From an uncultured Opitutia bacterium (GTDB lineage: Bacteria; Verrucomicrobiota; Verrucomicrobiia; Opitutales; UBA953): a DNA stretch of 5,896 nt. Numbering within the stretch: the stretch's first letter is position 1; every line of letters begins with the position of its first letter. The position numbers and the translations under genes are program-made. Of the stretch, positions 5,641 through 5,896 are shown piece after piece. Below the pieces are notes generated by a model. That model was not told the DNA's origin. It did not search any database and worked only from the letters and a program-made list of their open reading frames with translations. The stretch is from positions 1 through 5,896 of the forward strand of contig CAIRWP010000286.1 of NCBI GenBank assembly GCA_903882335.1, in the 5' to 3' direction.

Positions 5641-5649
5641 GAGGGCAAG
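5641..5649 (-). promoter_or_regulatory. CTTGCCCTC motif 27 nt upstream of xseA
   Basis: Read on the minus strand, CTTGCCCTC lies 27 nt before the xseA ATG, matching the words 30 nt before rpsR and 28 nt before proS. TTAAAT (5635-5630) follows only seven bases after TTGCCC, so a simple -35/-10 reading does not work here. No Shine-Dalgarno sequence is visible. A second CTTGCCC lies at 5698-5692. Confidence 0.33.
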
Positions 5650-5701
5650 AGGGGGATGCGGAAGAGGGGACACGCTGGCCAGGGGGCATGTGGGCAAGGG
5701 A

Positions 5702-5769
5702 AGATGCAGGGATGCGAAAGGGCTAGGGCTTGGGCCAGGGCTGGGGTTAGGGAAGATGCAGAGATGCGA
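5702..5769 (+). repeat. Direct repeat AGATGCAGRGATGCGA upstream of xseA
   Basis: The 16-mer at 5702-5717 recurs at 5754-5769 with one mismatch (GGG versus GAG). Both copies are preceded by the same AGGGA, so the repeat spans about 21 bases at a 52-base interval. The copies flank the GGGNNN block, suggesting a local duplication. In the xseA direction both lie in the upstream region. Confidence 0.8.
5720..5752 (+). repeat. Period-6 GGGNNN repeat upstream of xseA, strong G-quadruplex motif
   Basis: Six G-triplets lie at 5720, 5726, 5732, 5738, 5744 and 5750, each separated by three bases (CTA, CTT, CCA, CTG, TTA; the CTG ends in a G of a four-G run). This is the most regular G-quadruplex-capable block of the window, with telomere-like GGGCTA and GGGTTA units. 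A further short piece at 5785-5798 (GGGACA, GGGGAA, GG) ends like the 187-212 block. For xseA these appear as a C-rich leader. Confidence 0.85.
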
Positions 5770-5831
5770 TGAGGTGCACTGATAGGGACAGGGGAAGGAT
5801 TTGTCTGACCCTATTGCTCTTTTTACATCCA

Positions 5832-5887
5832 GGTAGGGCTGACCGTCCACGGTCGGCCGCGGACCAGCAGGGACGCTGGTCCCTACC
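5832..5887. repeat. Compound hairpin element (REP-like)
   Basis: GGTAG (5832-5836) pairs with CTACC (5883-5887) as an outer stem. Inside are GACCGT/ACGGTC (5841-5846 with 5849-5854) and GGACCAGC/GCTGGTCC (5861-5868 with 5875-5882, loop AGGGAC), separated by GGCCGC-type sequence. The whole folds as a three-way junction. Such compact compound palindromes between genes are typical of dispersed REP/MITE-like families, but only one copy is in the window, so dispersal is inferred. Confidence 0.7.
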
Positions 5888-5896
5888 GGCGCGGAA

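Larger units (their letters stand above)
5614..5831. other. Non-coding upstream region of xseA
   Basis: No gene is supported here. Positions 5636-5752 are purine- and G-rich on the plus strand and give xseA a pyrimidine-rich leader. Positions 5799-5830 hold the only AT-rich patch, including CTTTTTAC, and are the likeliest place for an xseA promoter, though no convincing -35/-10 pair was found. CTGACCCTAT (5806-5815) also occurs at 2797-2806 and, inverted, at 190-199. Confidence 0.55.

Noticed and set aside
4777..5772. Plus-strand reading frame antisense to xseA
   Set aside because: It is a GC-driven shadow; XseA motifs on the minus strand are decisive.

Overview
The window is a GC-rich bacterial chromosome segment with compact housekeeping genes and unusually repetitive intergenic DNA. 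No phage, plasmid, CRISPR or transposase gene is visible. The best guess for the host is a member of Verrucomicrobiota, possibly the Opitutae. This is inference from the high GC, the archaeal/eukaryotic-type prolyl-tRNA synthetase, the cysteine-free bS18, and the G-rich repeats and compound hairpin between genes; a search would be needed to confirm it.

Layout, left to right. (1) The 3' end of a TlyA-like rRNA methyltransferase gene (1-132). (2) A gap of about 230 bp made of period-6 GGGNNN repeats on one strand, an AT-rich island, then the same repeats on the other strand. (3) A short cysteine-free ribosomal protein bS18 gene (366-560) with a strong intrinsic terminator. (4) A Sua5-type threonylcarbamoyl-AMP synthase gene overlapping by one base the gene for PrmC, the release-factor glutamine methyltransferase. 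(5) A gap of about 280 bp filled by 23 period-8 GAGGNNNN units followed by five inverted units. (6) An archaeal-type prolyl-tRNA synthetase gene (2805-4334), ending in a hairpin, six more GGGNNN units and an intrinsic terminator. (7) A convergent gene for the exonuclease VII large subunit, xseA (4429-5613, minus strand). (8) Its upstream region, again rich in G-runs, ending in a compound hairpin repeat at the right edge.

Functionally, the plus-strand genes centre on translation: rRNA modification (TlyA), the small ribosomal subunit (bS18), the first step of tRNA t6A formation (Sua5), release-factor methylation (PrmC) and tRNA-Pro charging (ProS). XseA is a DNA repair/degradation enzyme on the other strand.

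All the genes look ordinary and intact. The unusual material is between them. Every larger gap carries short-period repeats with a constant G-rich half and a variable half. The three genes that follow such gaps lack a Shine-Dalgarno sequence, have pyrimidine-rich leaders, and carry CTTGCCCT 27-30 nt before the ATG.
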